Shown: positions 1 to 11,529 of the stretch, in pieces
How the letters are laid out: every line of letters starts with the position of its first letter
How positions within the stretch are numbered: position 1 is the first letter of the stretch
DNA from: Atopsyche davidsoni
Taxonomy: Eukaryota; Arthropoda; Insecta; Trichoptera; Hydrobiosidae
Direction: 5' to 3'
Length of the DNA: 64,000 nt
Assembly: GCA_022113835.1 (NCBI GenBank)
Contig: JAILWY010000004.1
Coordinates: forward strand, 6,203,501-6,267,500
Made by a program: the position numbers and the translations under genes
Notes under the pieces: generated by a model
Database searches by the model: none
The model's input: the letters and a program-made list of their open reading frames with translations, nothing else
Told to the model about the DNA's origin: nothing

Positions 1-554
1 GTAACACTTATAGAAATATTTTAGTTTGAAATTATTAAATATTTATAAAATTTAAAAAAATGTTATAAATGGGTGTAACATTTGTGTGTTATATTTATGG
101 TGCAAACTACCTTTTCTCGATACAAATTATTTTGTCTATTACGTGCATAGTAGGAAAATAAAACTTTAACAGGTCAAACATGAAGCATATAAATGTGAAT
201 AGATTCTTAAGCAAATAATAAAATACAATTTATATCTCCTTGAATTTTGGATTATTGATGTCTGATATTTAGATAAAATATTTGATATCGAACAATACAG
301 TTTACCTTTATTGTTGAAATTCACATAAAAATTTACTTAGAACATTTTATTTTTGTAAATTTGGAAAATTTGTTTTCTATATTTGAAATATAATAGCGGT
401 AAAATAAATCAAACAAATACACAGAATTTTAATGGTTAAAAGCCTTTCATCATAACGTTTATTTTTAAAATAATAAAATATATGTTTTTATGATACAATT
501 TATTTTTAATATTAAAATGCAAAATAATTTTTTATATTATATTTCATATTCGGA
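1..554. other. AT-rich non-coding DNA
   Basis: Low-complexity AT-rich sequence with many A and T runs. I see no coding frame, RNA gene or repeat structure that can be supported here. Confidence 0.6.
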
Positions 555-595
555 TTGAAAAGGTACGTAATGGCTGGCATTAGTACACGAGCCGG

Positions 596-631
596 GCCAC
601 CCCCTACCCTCTCCCCCCCCCTCCCCCCCCC
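596..631. repeat. C-rich homopolymer tract, G-quadruplex potential on the minus strand
   Basis: A run of C blocks broken by single T or A bases. The minus strand therefore has at least four G runs of three or more with short loops, the pattern expected of a G-quadruplex. It sits in a GC-richer island (about 565-790) surrounded by AT-rich DNA. Just downstream (about 651-661) is a CCGCCATCTT-like motif. A 97-codon frame through the tract codes a proline-rich peptide and is not considered a gene. Confidence 0.55.
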
Positions 632-879
632 GCTTTTAGGCTCCCCTCTCCACCGCCATCTTGGTTTATGTGTGGAACATAATCCAGGTAGCAGTTTTTC
701 TCTTGGCGCTAATTTGGAGGCTCTACGTCATAAGGTGCTGTGCGGAGGCACTGCATGGACAGGCCCTGCCTTTAATTATTTTTTCAACAAATTACTATGT
801 AGTCATTGGAAATTTGAAATTGAAAGGTTCAATCGTAAAGTGTGCTGAAATTACTAAGCAAGTTCACTTTTTGTGATTA

Positions 880-3400
880 TCAATATGAAAAATATATTTT
901 TGAGAATGAAATAACCATTTTGTTGCGTAACGAAATACGATTATTGAATTTGATAGTTTGTTTGCATAATTTTTAAAATTAAACACTGAGAATCAAAGAT
1001 ATCGTTAAAATTTTCAAAATAATAATTCCAGAAAATCATAAATAAGCCTGTTGAAAACCCTCATTTTTGAGAATGAAAAAACCTTTTTTGCTTAAAATAA
1101 ATAGTGCCTTTCAAAATATGAATACTTGCGAATTTTTGAAATACGGAGAAAATTAACCGAAAAATAGACTAATATCATAATATCTGTACGTGTGAAATCT
1201 GACGAGGTTATAAAAATAAATTCAGCTGGAAAAATTATAACCTCGCAATATATATTTTATTTCATTGGTATTGGCTTCATATAATAATTAAAAAATACAT
1301 AATAATAATATTGTTTTACTTATAAAAAAAGGTTTTCACACTCGTTGCTAAATAGCAAAAGAAAAATCGGAGAAATACGCCAACCATCATTTCTCCGCAC
1401 ACTGCTCAATTGCGCGTGTCTAGTATTTTCTTTTTCGGGAAAAATGGAAAAGAAAATTCTTATTAGGTATATTATTTTTCTTTACGCGCCCGAGCTCGTC
1501 TTTTCATGGGACTAAGTGTGATGTAAGCCACGGGAGGGAACCGAAGGTAAACGGTCCAGGAGTAAGCAAGCCCCTAATTTGAGATTTCGAACAAACCCTG
1601 TGCCAATTTTTTCTTCAAATATTTGCGAAAAACATAATGGAAGATCTTCAAAGCGAAATAATCAACATTTTTAAATTCGTAATTAATTTACTGAATTATT
1701 GTGTATACAGATTATAAAAAAATTGATATTTTTTGTTTACACCATCAAAAATTAATAAGACGTTGTATTTACATACAATCAAAGTATATAAACACATTTG
1801 GATATAAACAAAATATAAAAAGCTTTTTTTTACATATAAAATAAGCAGTGACACAATTCAATAGCAACAAAAACACACCTGATCAGATATTGAAATATGT
1901 AAACATAATAATAAATCTCAGGTTCGACTCAGTGGTTAGATTAGGTTGATTAGATTCTTGTCCTGATATGTGAATCTTAAACTATTGTAAAAAACACACG
2001 AGTGTTTCACAAAAATTCATTGATTATCGAAAATAACTAAGTAATAACATTTTATTCATAATATAACATTGAATATCTCTTTATAAACTTTGTAAATATT
2101 TGCCAACTTAATTCAGGCCTACTTGTGAGAGTCTTGACTACAAGTCGTCGCAAAAAAAATAAAATATATATTAAAATGTTTGGTATGTTAAAAAAAAAAA
2201 TAATGGATATATACAACTTTTAAATATATACAACTGAAAAAGAGAGAACGAAAATACGCTATTTTATTTTTTCACAAATTTTACGAAAAAATGCTATGAT
2301 TAAAATAATATTTTAAAATTAAAATAAAATACCATGAAAATAAGCCTCTTGTACCTGAGGGTCGTAAATTTTCATTTGCGCTTAAAAAGTGTCTTTTTTA
2401 AACATAATATAGGATATTGTACGAAGGTAAACATTAGTTGGCTACCCCTTGCACCCTCGCACAGCCTGATGGTATCTGGCCACGTGATTTATGGCAGTAT
2501 TTAGGGTGAGATCATCCCTTACTCTAGGTAGTTAACTTTTCAAGTCTTACGCATACGTTTTATTATATATTTTGCTTTTACAAATTTTAATTACATACCA
2601 TATTTTGAATTATTATCATGAAATTACAACTTATTATTTTAAATAACATAACACTAAAGCCACTGTTCAGGTTTGAACAAAGAGCCATACGTTCTCCATT
2701 ATTCTCACTTTCATAATACTTACATTTGTATTAGGTTATCAATTATTAGATAATCTTGTATTATTCAAATAAATACTTTTTACGCATTAAGATTATAAAT
2801 ATCACAAACATACCATTTCTTAGATTTTTCTTAAATTTAAACAGAATCACTGCGTGTATGAACAGAAATAAAATTGATTGATCAATATTTTTACTAAATT
2901 TTTTCTCAACAACGTAAGCTCTCAGTGTTATAATAAATAACAAAAGTTAAACGCAAAAAAAACGATTTATGAACATTTCAAAATGAATGTCTTATGGTGG
3001 AAAATATATATTTTTTGTTAATAATTCATCTATATTAAATTATAATTTTTTTAGGCTTACACCTCTAGGAATTAAAATAAAAATCTCCGTTGATAAATGG
3101 CGTAGAAACGTTGGAATTTTACATTCATTTAACAAAATCGGGCAATAAATCTACGAAATCAATGAAAACTTTATTGGTTGCTTGATGAGGGTTTTTTTTT
3201 AAATTCTACACGTGGCTTGTAAAACAAACAGATATTTTTAAAAATCTTTATAATGTGTGCTCTTAAAATCTGTGCTTTTAGAATAAATACAAGAAAAATA
3301 AAAAATAAAAAAAAACACCCCACAAGCATCTTAACTTAAAAGGTAGTGACAAAAAATAATGTTAACATCAAGGAGACCATTCCAAAATTACAAGTCAGAA
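880..3400. other. AT-rich non-coding DNA with one small hairpin
   Basis: Mostly AT-rich DNA with no supportable gene. A perfect 11-bp inverted repeat (cgaggttataa at 1203-1213 and its complement at 1235-1245, 21-nt loop) is the only clear secondary-structure element. Slightly GC-richer patches at 1490-1580 and 2440-2520 have no recognisable content. Confidence 0.5.
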
Positions 3401-3720
3401 TAAAATCTGAAAAACCTCCACCGGAGACTCGCGATATTTCTCCGTTAAGCCGCTCTTGCGCCGAACAAAAAGCAATGCTTTACCTTCCGAGACAAACTTG
3501 TGTAGCGTTCAAACAAAAAATAAAAAAAGCCAAATTTGTTTCGCATTTTACACGATTTAACTTCCCGCTCCAGTCGGACGTGCAAGATAAAAGACTTCAA
3601 ACATTTATTCCCAGCCCCCGTGCGGTGACCAAGCCGCCCCGAGACTCAACAGATCGGATACTTTAGCCTCCAGAATATCTAAACTCGGAAGGAATAATAA
3701 ATCTCCCCTGTAATTTGATC
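3400..3720. other. GC-richer island, possibly conserved non-coding
   Basis: Base composition rises sharply against the flanks. A 106-codon open frame (3346-3666, plus) covers it but resembles no family I know, is lysine- and proline-rich, and shows no splice context. A homeodomain-type AT core (taattattcatttaaat) follows at about 3724-3740. It could be an ancient enhancer or an unrecognised exon; I cannot tell which without comparative data. Confidence 0.25.
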
Positions 3721-5330
3721 TTTAATTATTCATTTAAATGCGCGATAAATCAAAACTTTGCTGAAGTTATCTCAACTGACATAAATAGTTTGAATTTGTG
3801 AAATAGAAACAGTCGTACTCGTGGATTTCTTTGTGTTGATTTGCATAATAATTTAGAAATATATATGTAAAGTTTTAGCCCAATAAAAAAAAAAGTTTGA
3901 GTCTATACTTATATTTATTTAAAGCTTCTGCAACGTAAATAAAATTCTACAAAATATTAATATACTCGTTATCAGATCATATCAACTCTTCAAAGATAAA
4001 GATGAGAAAAAAAAACAGTAAAATAAGAAGTGAATATCCATGGAGTTAAAATATAACAGTTAAAAATTAGAATCAAATTTGCTATTCAGAGGAACTAAGG
4101 GTTGGATGTTTATATGTGTAATTCGACTTCTATAAATAATATATTTGATAACCGTACAAAACGACAGGAAAAAATATAAAAACTAATTCGCGACATTTGT
4201 GGCAATATAACTGAGTGAGAATTCAGAATTTGGATCAAATCAATATTCTCAGTTAAGAATTTTACGTTCTTATGCGTAGCGTCGTGTTTTTTTCATAATA
4301 TTTCCTAAGACAGGTGCTATCTTCAAAGACTGTTTTGATTATTGAATTTTTTAGACCAGTACCGTGACCAAAACGTTGAAAACTTAGGTACGAAAATATT
4401 TACTATAATGTTCACAAATTTTGATGGTTAAATATTTGATATCGTGGGCGTGAGATGCGGGCTATATTTGAATCGAGAAATATGTGTACACCCATTTACT
4501 GACGTTTCAGTGTTAGCGTTTGCTGTTTGTGTATACTATAGCATACAATTTTTTTTTAAAGCTACTTACAAAAATATAAAATTTTCACAGTCCTATCTAG
4601 AGATATCTCACCTAGTCACCGTATCTCGTAAATAAGGAAGTATGACCGGAGAAGATATCAGTTGGCGCACGGCGCGGCGCCTCGTATGTGGGGCAAAGTA
4701 GCAAGCCTCTTAAATAATGGACCAACTTGGACCAAAGTTAAGCTAAGCATGTCCTTTAAGACTATCTAAAGAAGCTGACACCGCGGGTGGCAGTCTTTGA
4801 ATGGCCGTATTAGCAGTTACCCGGTAAAAACAAACTATTTTTCTTTGAATTACCCCCAATGACTTAACTTTCCCACTGTTCATTTAAAGATTGTTGCTTT
4901 TTAATGGCGTAGCATTTTCCGAGAAGAGATTCTTACTTTGTACTTTGTGTGATAGTTATAAGAGTGTATGTTACTTTATTGTTATCAATTGGTTCTTTGG
5001 AAAGAGAATGCATTTGTTGTTTTAAAGTTATTTGAATCAGAACTTGCAAGTTATATCATGGATATTCAATTTTTATTATGAAACTTTTCAAAGTAATATC
5101 ATATTGAATAAGAATATTAATCACTTCGTATCTATGCATACTTTGCGTCAGGCTTCGCTAATTTTAGCAAATGTTCAGGGGTGTCGTGTTTCAAAGCAGT
5201 GTTAGTTGTCACAGGAGTGTGATGTACTGAGCAGAGCCACGCGACTTTAATACCTCAGGTGAGCTCACGGTCAGCTGATTTAATATTAATTACAAGAAGC
5301 GAAGACTTAGATTCAATTTCAGGTGTGGTA
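3721..5330. other. AT-rich non-coding DNA with a GC-richer patch
   Basis: No gene seen. A patch at about 4640-4830 is GC-richer and contains a palindromic ggcgcggcgcc-type stretch near 4670. The rest is AT-rich filler. Confidence 0.45.
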
Positions 5331-5334
5331 ATAT

Positions 5335-5870
5335 GAAATATTGTGACACACCCCTGGAAGCAACCAGAAATCGCGGTCTAGAGAAACGAACACCTGTATT
5401 TACTACTAAAAGAATACACTGTATTTTTTACTATCTTACTAAATTGAAAACGTGATATTAAATATACACGAATATTATTTTTATTTTTAAAGATTGCTAT
5501 AATTTTAAGAGAAGATGGGAAATATTATATAATGTCACCTGTCGCCTGGAAGAATTTAGAAATCGCGGCATAGATAATCAAATACAAGTATTGACTGGTA
5601 TAAGAATTTTTTTTGATTATTTCATATATTACTATGCAAATTAAAAAAATTAAAAATATATATATTTTTATTCAGTTTGCTATGGTAATATGAATCGCAA
5701 AGTAGAATCTAAAGATTTTAATACCAGTTTTAGAATACATTAATGATAATCTCTATACTACTGTTAAAATTATATAATTAAGGAGTAAATATATATTTAA
5801 TATTTTGTGACATACATCTGGGAGAATTTGTAATACATCTATGGAAAACAGTTACCCGTTAACGATTTTA
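5335..5870 (+). repeat. Diverged tandem repeat, three copies
   Basis: Three successive segments beginning near 5335, 5520 and 5805 share an ordered set of short words: a start like aatattgtgacacac, then cctggaag or ctgggagaa, and in the first two agaaatcgcgg followed by an atag/agaga patch and a tgtatt- or agtatt-like word. Spacing is irregular (about 185 and 285 bp), so the array is old and indel-ridden. Family unknown; it may be a decayed satellite or a tandemly inserted non-autonomous element. Confidence 0.5.
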
Positions 5871-8282
5871 TTACCATCTTATAAAATACTCGTAATAAAT
5901 TTATTGTTTTTCATGCACTTCTGTAGAGTTTAAAACATAATGAAGATTTTATACATCCTTTTTTTGTGAAAATAAGATTGAGTTGAATGAATCAACGTTA
6001 TGTTCTATCCTTAACGAAGGAATGCAACATTGCATACAGAACGAAAGCATACTTTAATTAATGTAGAATGAATACAATGTAATGTTCTACTTCTTAATTA
6101 AATTATAAAACATTGTATAACAGAGAAAGGAACGCTTATATAGTTTTTTGTTAAATGAATACAATGCACTAATAAAAAAATCTAATTAGGGAATGTGGAA
6201 TTGTATTAATAAAGAAGAAAGTTTACTAGTTTAGATTCAAGGAAAGAACTTCAAAATCATACTTACTGTTCAATATTTGATAAAAACCAGAGGTCTAATA
6301 TTATTATTATTATTATTGAATACAAAGTGCTTTTACAGTAAATGTAATCTCTGAGCTTTAGTTTAAAACTTCATGTTTTAAAATTCTGTATTATCTTAGA
6401 TGTAGAATATGTAAGTTTAAATTTTCAATCTAGCTCCAAAAATATATCGATTATTGCAATTGTTTAATAAATAATCTAATTATCAATAAATATAAAGCGT
6501 AAAGACTTATTTTTAATTCTTGTTGAATGTATTATTACATCGTGTATTTTTAACAAACATTAACAGTATATTTTTATTTACAAATAATATATCTTATGTA
6601 CGTCTAGCATAGGGGTATATCTTTATTATTTGTGACACAAAAAATACCCGAAAAAGATTAGCTTCCAGAAAAACCTCTCTCTCTTTTATCAATATAAATT
6701 ATTTAATCTCTCACAATGTGGACAACCTCTTGGCAAGGAGGATTGATTACGGGGCGACCTCACGGACCTTTGAAGAAAAACAACCCTCCCAGTGTGATGT
6801 TTGTTCCCAAGGCGGGTTCTTGAGATCTCATCAAATATAACGTAAGGGAATAGTAACGTAGGGTGATTTAGAAACGTTAAAAAAACCGTCAAGAATCGAA
6901 TTGCGTTTAATGTTACAGCATGTTTATTTTTCACGAAGAAAAAAACTTTTAAATAAATATCAAAATCAAAAGTCTTCAAATACAGACCTTAAAGTTAACT
7001 TAACCTTCATATTAATATAACATTTTTTGTTTCAACTTGACATAAAATATCTGTGGCACAAAATAGATTATAAACTCACAATCACAAACATAGCAAATTA
7101 AGAGCTTATATTCTAGGGGTATAATAAAATAATACAAAAACCCTTGAGTTAATGGAGGCTTTACACATGCTGTGTATAAAAAGGGGAATGGTGATTATTA
7201 AATAAAACCTTTAAAAAGTAATATAGCAATAAAACGTTTATTATAATTGTGCGATATATTTGAAAATATCCCGTCGCATTGACCTGAATATGAAGTTCAA
7301 TGCCCCGCTGTGGATGCCGTTGTAAAATCAAACAAACTAGAATTAAAAAAAAGCTTGAATACTTGATCCGAAGAAAATTCTCATATCAAAAGTTAAATAA
7401 TATGTAATTTCCGAGGCATATAAACTATATTTAGAGATGGCGTGCCTTAAGAGGTTGGGAAGTACTCCGTTATGTGTTGACGCTTCGATTTGGTCGATTC
7501 ATTGGACTTCGTTACGAATAGAAACATCTTAATTTAATAATCTGATATCTTTTTTTAAATTATACTATAAGATTTGTGAAAATGATTGTGTAATTGACAA
7601 AATTAAAAATTATAATAAGCCAGTGAATTTCCAATATTTGGTATTTTAGTACATATAAAGGTTTATAAATTATAATTATTAGATATGAAATAATTTTAGA
7701 AAAATGTCAAATAAACAACTAATAAAATCGATTTTAAAATAAATACGCAAAACCAGATTTATATGTTAATGACAAAAAATGTTACAATCAAAATATTTGC
7801 AGAAATTCTACAATTCAATAAATTTGTAACATTTCAATAACTCAAAAATATGAAATTACTTTTTATATGTATAGAATTCAAAATAGTAAAAACTAAAAAA
7901 CAGGAAATTATAATTACTGTATATGTTGTTATGATAGAAAGTTTCGTTAAAAACTATAGCGAAATAAATTTATATCGAAATAAGTATGTTCATCGTTGTA
8001 TCGTTTTCGAAATCGAAACGACCACTTCGTACTGACTGCCAAGAATTGGCTCGTGCCGTGCTTTAAGACTAACGTTCACCGTTGCGTGCGAATATTAGAG
8101 GAAAACGTATTTAATAATGTGTCCTTTAATCAATAACTTAAGCATGCAATTAGTCTGTGTGAAGCGGGCTTAGTTTATTAGCTTAGCAACGAACAACGAA
8201 GCAAATTGCCGAATCAAGCGAAAAGTGTGATATTAAAAAAAACATGAAATATATTAATTTTATCTCCGTTGCTTGTGAATGG
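5871..8282. other. AT-rich non-coding DNA
   Basis: No gene, RNA gene or transposon end that I can support. A short ATT microsatellite lies at about 6299-6317. A slightly GC-richer patch lies at 6715-6860, covered by a 96-codon minus-strand frame that resembles nothing known. Confidence 0.5.
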
Positions 8283-8284
8283 CT

Positions 8285-8550
8285 ACCATTTTGTACCCTG
8301 AGCGTGGGTAAAGGATCGGTAATGGAGTAGTGGACTTGGAATGATCGTGGAGAGATGTGCTCTGGAAGTACATTGTTGAGGTGGGGGTGCTCTTGCTATT
8401 GCTTTTGTAGCCTGCTGCAAAAGGAGTATCAGAGTAAGGAAAGTATTATATATTGATGCTATTGGGCAGCAGCTCCCAATATAAATTTCCGGTGTAGAAG
8501 GACCCACTACACTATATTCCCCTTAGAAAACCATGAACACCAGTTCAATT
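8285..8550 (+). repeat. Interspersed repeat family A, copy 1
   Basis: This segment matches the reverse complement of about 39,960-40,245 over most of its length. Shared words in order include ggatcggtaat, cttggaatgat, gtgctctggaagtac, gtagcctgctgca, gagtatcaga, attgggcagcag, then a gtagaaggacc word and ttagaaaacc. The block after the gtagaaggaccc word is also shared with 51,527-51,600. The family shows no open frame shared between copies, so it is either non-coding or a decayed coding segment. A continuation seen in other copies may resume at 9171, which would make the DNA between, including the 8.6-kb hairpin, a later insertion. Confidence 0.75.
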
Positions 8551-8601
8551 ATTAATGGAACTGGTATTTATTTTGTAATACTCCATTTTATTATAATAAA
8601 A

Positions 8602-8779
8602 AAAACCAAGTGGTTTTGGAGACTACGTTTATTTCATTTGTAGCGAGAGCTCTTTCGCCGAACACGGCATCTTCAAAACCGATTTGAAGATGTTCAGATC
8701 AGTTTTGAAGATGCCGTGTTCGGCGAAAGAGCTCTCGCTACAAGTGAAATAAACGTAGTCTCCAAAACCACTTGGTTTT
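8602..8779. repeat. Long near-perfect inverted repeat carrying a hammerhead-like motif on each arm
   Basis: Arms of 78 nt (8602-8679 and 8702-8779) pair with one mismatch (8637 against 8744) around a 22-nt loop. Reading outward from the loop on either strand, each arm gives a TTGAAGA core-like block, an extra T, the hairpin GCC-gtgttc-GGC, then GAAA continuing into the palindrome AGAGCTCT and a C, then a tail with gaaataaac. This is the order of a hammerhead ribozyme (core, stem II, GAAA, stem III, NUH site). Position 3 is U rather than C, giving a U3-G8 wobble, and I find no matching stem I, so single-molecule activity is doubtful. The near identity of the arms implies recent insertion or arm-to-arm conversion. 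Confidence 0.85.
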
Positions 8780-9170
8780 ATTTTATTACTAGAAATGTTG
8801 CCCGTCACAGAATGACGTTTTCGGAGGCATTTTGAGTTATTAATGATGTGATCAATAATTTCTAACGCAATTTCGATAGAAAAATAAAATTGTTACTTGT
8901 GTCAAACTGACATAACCTGAAAATTTCTTAGAAGCATCAAAATTTTTTTTTTTGTAAAAGTTCTAAGTTTGAAATTCTCTCGGTAAACAACAAAATCCTA
9001 TAATTCGTACATATTGAAACTCGCTAAGGCAAATTTTATAGTTTTATTCAATTAGTTTATGAATGAAAATATTATCCTATCGTCTTGAAATTCGGCACAA
9101 AGCTGCTGAAAAACTTACTGAACTTACATGCAAAAAATCACACACACACACACTGGCTATTATTATAGTA

Positions 9171-9250
9171 GATACTAGTTCAATGCTCAGTGAAATAGCC
9201 GCCAACCTTCTCTCTCTTCACCGAGAGGCACCTGATGAAGTAGACGGTAA
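9171..9250 (+). repeat. Family A fragment
   Basis: The words tgctcagt, aaat and gccgcc followed by gagaggcacctgatgaag match the order seen at 51,590-51,650 and, in reverse complement, at 39,940-39,960. The fragment lies inside a 130-codon open frame (9063-9455, plus) that I regard as spurious because its first half is repeat DNA. Confidence 0.5.
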
Positions 9251-11024
9251 AATTATTTTTTTTCTTCTGTCGTCTGGACGGACTGCCGAAAAACGCGAAA
9301 ACACATTTTATATCGGATGCATTAACACATATTTTTCATCAGCCCCCGTAATGAGGCAATGCGCCACCCTGGAGCGACAATTAAACGGGGCCCCGCATTA
9401 TCAGGCCGCCCCGAGGCCGGACGGGACACAAAAGGCCGCGAAATTCTTCCCGTAATTAATTTCGGCTTAAAATCCCCCGGCCTCATATAGGATGCGAGAT
9501 AATGTGAAATGTAACCCAATTCGCACCATCCCCGATCGTTAAAACGGCCGTTACGTACGCGCGTGTCATTTTTTTTTTGCGTTTTTAATCTTTTTTTAAG
9601 CGGGAACTATTTGGCTTGAGCTTTTGCAGTAATTTGTGAAAATGTTTTTTTTTTTTGTAAATGCTGGAATATATGATGTTTTTTTTTTTTTCGCGGTTTT
9701 CGCGATGATTTATTTTTCGCGCGAGCTAGGAAAATGATAATGAGATTCGGTTAGGTTAAATCCTTGTATATCAGATTAAATAAATTACGTTTAATATATT
9801 TTTATGTGATAATTTGGGAACATGGTAAAAACGCCACAAGACTCCATCAATATATATATCAACAAAAACCACAATATGGGCCCTAAATAAAACTCTCGAT
9901 AGTAAAGTTATTTTAGTAGATTAACCTAGAATATTTTCTTTCAGTGTCTTTTTCATTAATGCATTTTTTTGTTTGGAAAGTTGATTAAATAAACATCAAA
10001 TAATAAAATAGAGTCATTTAAAGCGATTTAAATTGGTTAAAGACAGCAATGTTTTATTAAAAGTTACATATAAATCACTGCTTAAATTTATTTAAACATT
10101 ATCAAAGTATTTTTTTGCATAAACATGAAGCGCCTATTTTCAAATCAAACAAAATATTACTAAGCGTTGATGATGTGTGTTAAACCTTTTATTTATTCAC
10201 AAATATGGTTTTTTATTTGGTTTCAAAATCAAAAACATGTATAAAAACCGGTATCGGATTTTTTAAAAGAAAAAATAATCTTATACTTTAAACATCTTGG
10301 TTCACCGCTATAATAGGGAAATTGATATAATAAGTTATTACAGCACTTTATTCAAAAACAGTCAGGTTTTCTTTATAAAACTATCATATTTTTATACACC
10401 TATAAGCATTCGTTTTATTTATAATAAAAACGGTGTAACGTCTCTGCAAAATTACACACAGGCACTAAGCAATCTCGTTGCTACTCTAAAAAAACACAAA
10501 AAAATCACTTTTCAAAAAAGCATAAAAATGTCTCGCATAAAAATTTTATGCGTCATAAAAATTCCTTTTACACGTTGTTTACAAAATGACATGGAAACTC
10601 CAAAAGCTGCCCCAGTCACTGTCGGCCGCGAGAGGTTTATGTATAGATCCCATGAAGATAGTGTTAAGTAGTTTTGACTCGGAAGCTGACCAGGACCAGG
10701 GACGAGCCTCGTAACCTTGAAACCCAAAAAGTAATGCATGTTTTATTGATTTGCCTCTACGCTTATTTTAACAAACAATAAAGAGGAGGGTGAATAACAC
10801 AGTGAAATGGGAAAATTGAAATAGAAGAATAAAAAACGCTAGTTTTTTTTAACATGATATGTATAAAGTCTAGAAGGAACAAATAGCAGTTTGCAGTGAT
10901 TGAAGATAGGTAACATATATATAGAATGAAAAGGGATTAGTGGGCTTTTGAAAACAGGCGGGTTTGTAGCAGATACGCCTTAACTCATTTCCTGAAAGCT
11001 GTGTCAACTCATCTCCTGAAAACT
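9251..11024. other. Non-coding DNA, GC-rich at 9340-9550
   Basis: The stretch 9340-9550 is strongly GC-richer than its surroundings and contains several GGCC-type palindromes. No protein family is recognisable in either strand. From 9,570 to 11,020 the DNA is AT-rich with long T runs, and no gene is supported. The 124-codon frame at 10297-10671 has no recognisable content. Confidence 0.35.
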
Positions 11025-11265
11025 CCTACCGGAAATCACCCATTGAATATATAAGTTGTTTCAAAGTTAGCTGCGCATGCATCCAGGGCTGCACCAAGCG
11101 TCATTCTTTCCTGTAAGACATTTGGGAGATGAAAGCGACGCAGTTAAATATGCATGCCATCCTGCCGGCCTAGCACTTAGTCGGGCTGGGGCGCTCAAAA
11201 GATAACTTATTACCCGCCGGGTGGCGAGGGGCACAGCCCTGTCTCTAGAAGTGGGTGATAGTGTA
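11025..11265. other. GC-richer island with transcription-factor-like motifs
   Basis: An island between AT-rich flanks. It contains paired atgcatgc-type words (about 11,075 and 11,148), a caaaagataac word near 11,197 and a gccggccta block. These are compatible with a cis-regulatory element but short enough to occur by chance. No coding frame. Confidence 0.2.
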
Positions 11266-11424
11266 AAACGACCGTGTAAACAGTGTAAAGCTGGGTTTTT
11301 CTTTTAAATCTTTTACTCCGGTAATAATAATGAGATGTGAAGAGGGACTCGCTTGTCACACGGGGGACTTGACAAAGGAAATAATTCAATTTTATTTAAG
11401 TATAACGCGTTTTATATACTTCTT

Positions 11425-11520
11425 CTTAAAGTGCCTCTCCTCAGTGAAAGTTGATGACCACCTCACTGAAATTATATTTGTCCTGAGCCAGTCTTACTTA
11501 GTCTTACGAATCCACGACAA
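11425..11520 (-). repeat. Family A fragment
   Basis: On the minus strand it reads actggctcagg, acaaatat, tcagtgaggtggtc, then ctgaggagaggcactttaagaag. The same ordered words occur on the plus strand at 20,225-20,290 (actggttcaag, ggtcacc, ctgaggagagacacttt), so both are diverged copies of one repeat. A 75-codon plus-strand frame runs through it and should not be annotated as a gene. Confidence 0.6.
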
Positions 11521-11529
11521 TTCTCTCTA

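Noticed and set aside
4495..4520. Minus-strand CTGAAACGTC as a hammerhead 3' half
   Set aside because: No core block or stem II upstream on that strand; the GAAAC match alone is expected by chance.
9063..9455. 130-codon open frame as a host gene
   Set aside because: Its middle consists of repeat family A and a CA microsatellite, and its end is a GC-rich patch open in several frames.
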